Part shown: positions 5,608 through 5,982 of the stretch, piece after piece
Position numbering within the stretch: the first letter of the stretch is position 1
Layout: each line of letters opens with the position of its first letter
Assembly: GCA_900772715.1 (NCBI GenBank)
Contig: CAAGRN010000013.1
Span: forward strand, 1 to 5,982
Source: an uncultured Subdoligranulum sp.
Lineage (GTDB): Bacteria > Bacillota_A > Clostridia > Oscillospirales > Ruminococcaceae
Direction: 5' to 3'
Length of the DNA stretch: 5,982 nucleotides
Notes under the pieces: generated by a model
The model's database searches: none
The model's input: the letters and a program-made list of their open reading frames with translations, nothing else
Told to the model about the DNA's origin: nothing
Program-made: the position numbers and the translations under genes

Positions 5608-5661
5608 CTATAAGGACTCCCTTTTTCGGAATTGGACACACTTATAAGTATTCATCTTAGT

Positions 5662-5690
5662 ATAATACCATATTATGCACGGTTTGGCTA
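5662..5690 (-). promoter_or_regulatory. Probable promoter of the ddl operon
   Basis: Minus strand: TAGCCA (5685-5690, 4 of 6), 17-bp spacer, TGG, then TATTAT (5662-5667, 5 of 6), an extended -10 like the other two promoters in the window. The leader would be about 48 nt, ending in the GGGAG site of ddl. The region is AT-rich compared with the genes. I see no riboswitch or attenuator in so short a leader. Confidence 0.6.
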
Positions 5691-5721
5691 TATCAAAACG
5701 AAAAAAGTTTTGGAATTTACG

Positions 5722-5758
5722 CCAAAAAAGCGCCGCCCTGCTTGGCAGGACAGCGCTT
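5722..5758 (-). terminator. Intrinsic terminator facing the ddl promoter
   Basis: On the minus strand AAGCGC (5753-5758) pairs with GCGCTT (5728-5733), with CCTGC/GCAGG stacked inside (separated by small mismatches), followed by a T run (TTTTTT, 5724-5729). It would stop RNA coming from the right before the ddl promoter. No gene ends beside it in this window, so its own gene lies beyond the repeats and the insertion sequence, or has been displaced. Confidence 0.75.
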
Positions 5759-5763
5759 GGTCA

Positions 5764-5784
5764 GAGTTAAGAGTTGAGAGTTTA
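5764..5784. repeat. Three tandem 7-bp units
   Basis: GAGTTAA, GAGTTGA, GAGTTTA follow each other with no gap, differing only in the sixth base. They sit 6 bp beyond the terminator stem. I recall similar 'gagttaagagttgag' strings next to terminators in related gut Clostridia, which would make this a slippage-made or interspersed repeat; function unknown. Confidence 0.6.
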
Positions 5785-5792
5785 GATTTGGT

Positions 5793-5909
5793 GTGCCCGC
5801 CGCGCGGGCACGTTTTAATATATTGCCCCGTAGGGCGGGGTGACCCCACCCCGCCGTGCAGATGGGCGGTTGGCACAAATTTGCCCTTCGCTTGTAGGGG
5901 CGAGCATTG
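5793..5909. repeat. Cluster of GC-rich palindromes, right one cut short
   Basis: Three units follow one another. GTGCCCG/CGGGCAC (5793-5799 with 5805-5811) is a 7-bp hairpin. GGCGGGGTG/CACCCCGCC (5834-5842 with 5847-5855) is a 9-bp hairpin preceded by CCCCGTAG. Then TTGTAGGGGCGAGCATTG (5892-5909) looks like the left half of a palindrome of the same 'GTAGGG' type, whose right arm is missing because the next element begins. There is no coding capacity. These are probably interspersed intergenic repeats related in style to the one at 1164-1296. Confidence 0.55.
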
Positions 5910-5982
5910 TGTCAAGAGTAACATAGGTAACACCCAGGGAAGACACATAGGTTACAGTCTGCGGATGTGGCGATCAAGCAAT
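5910..5982. mobile_element. End of an insertion sequence, possibly IS21-like; runs off the window
   Basis: Sequence changes sharply at TGTCAAGAG. Two direct repeats follow, ACATAGGTAACA (5921-5932) and ACATAGGTTACA (5945-5956), 11 of 12 identical and 24 bp apart. A TGT-type tip with several internal repeats of the end is characteristic of IS21-family elements, where they bind the IstA transposase. A possible transposase start, ATG at 5965 or GTG at 5967 (GTG GCG ATC AAG CAA), would begin at the window edge, but only about five codons are visible. IS481-type or another DDE element cannot be excluded. Confidence 0.5.

Noticed and set aside
4483..5613. 376-codon + strand open frame
   Set aside because: Antisense shadow of ddl, covering it almost exactly; composition biased to Gly/Ala/Val/Gln with no motif.
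1..5982. tRNA, rRNA or CRISPR array
   Set aside because: No T-loop/anticodon arrangement, no rRNA-like sequence, and no regularly spaced direct repeats were seen on either strand.

Overview
The window looks like a chromosomal segment from a Gram-positive Clostridia-type bacterium, most likely a gut member of the Oscillospiraceae (Faecalibacterium/Gemmiger/Subdoligranulum-like). The basis is the ywiB-argS gene pair known from Firmicutes, AGGAG-type ribosome binding sites, GC-rich genes with AT-rich extended -10 promoters, and short palindromic intergenic repeats of a style I associate with that family. The assignment is inference from sequence feel; no search was run.

Layout. Positions 1-61 hold nothing I can assign. 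Positions 62-178 are a palindromic interspersed element. Positions 193-954 on the minus strand hold no credible protein gene. They do have an extended -10 promoter on the right, a strong intrinsic terminator on the left, and many mutually compatible long-range helices between. I read this as one large structured non-coding RNA of about 760 nt, the most interesting object in the window. A second promoter starts about 50 bp behind it and points the other way (+ strand), towards two palindromic repeats (1071-1101 and 1164-1296) and no gene.

Positions 1344-5690 hold one tight minus-strand operon: promoter, ddl (D-Ala-D-Ala ligase), murI (glutamate racemase), a ywiB-like DUF1934 gene, argS (arginyl-tRNA synthetase), terminator. 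ddl and murI overlap by one base (TGATG). Both make D-amino-acid building blocks for peptidoglycan: MurI gives D-Glu for position 2 of the stem peptide and Ddl gives the D-Ala-D-Ala end. The operon thus joins wall precursor supply with Arg-tRNA charging. Positions 5722-5982 hold a minus-strand terminator belonging to something upstream, a 7-bp tandem repeat, GC-rich palindromes, and, from about 5910, what looks like the end of an insertion sequence whose transposase lies beyond the window.
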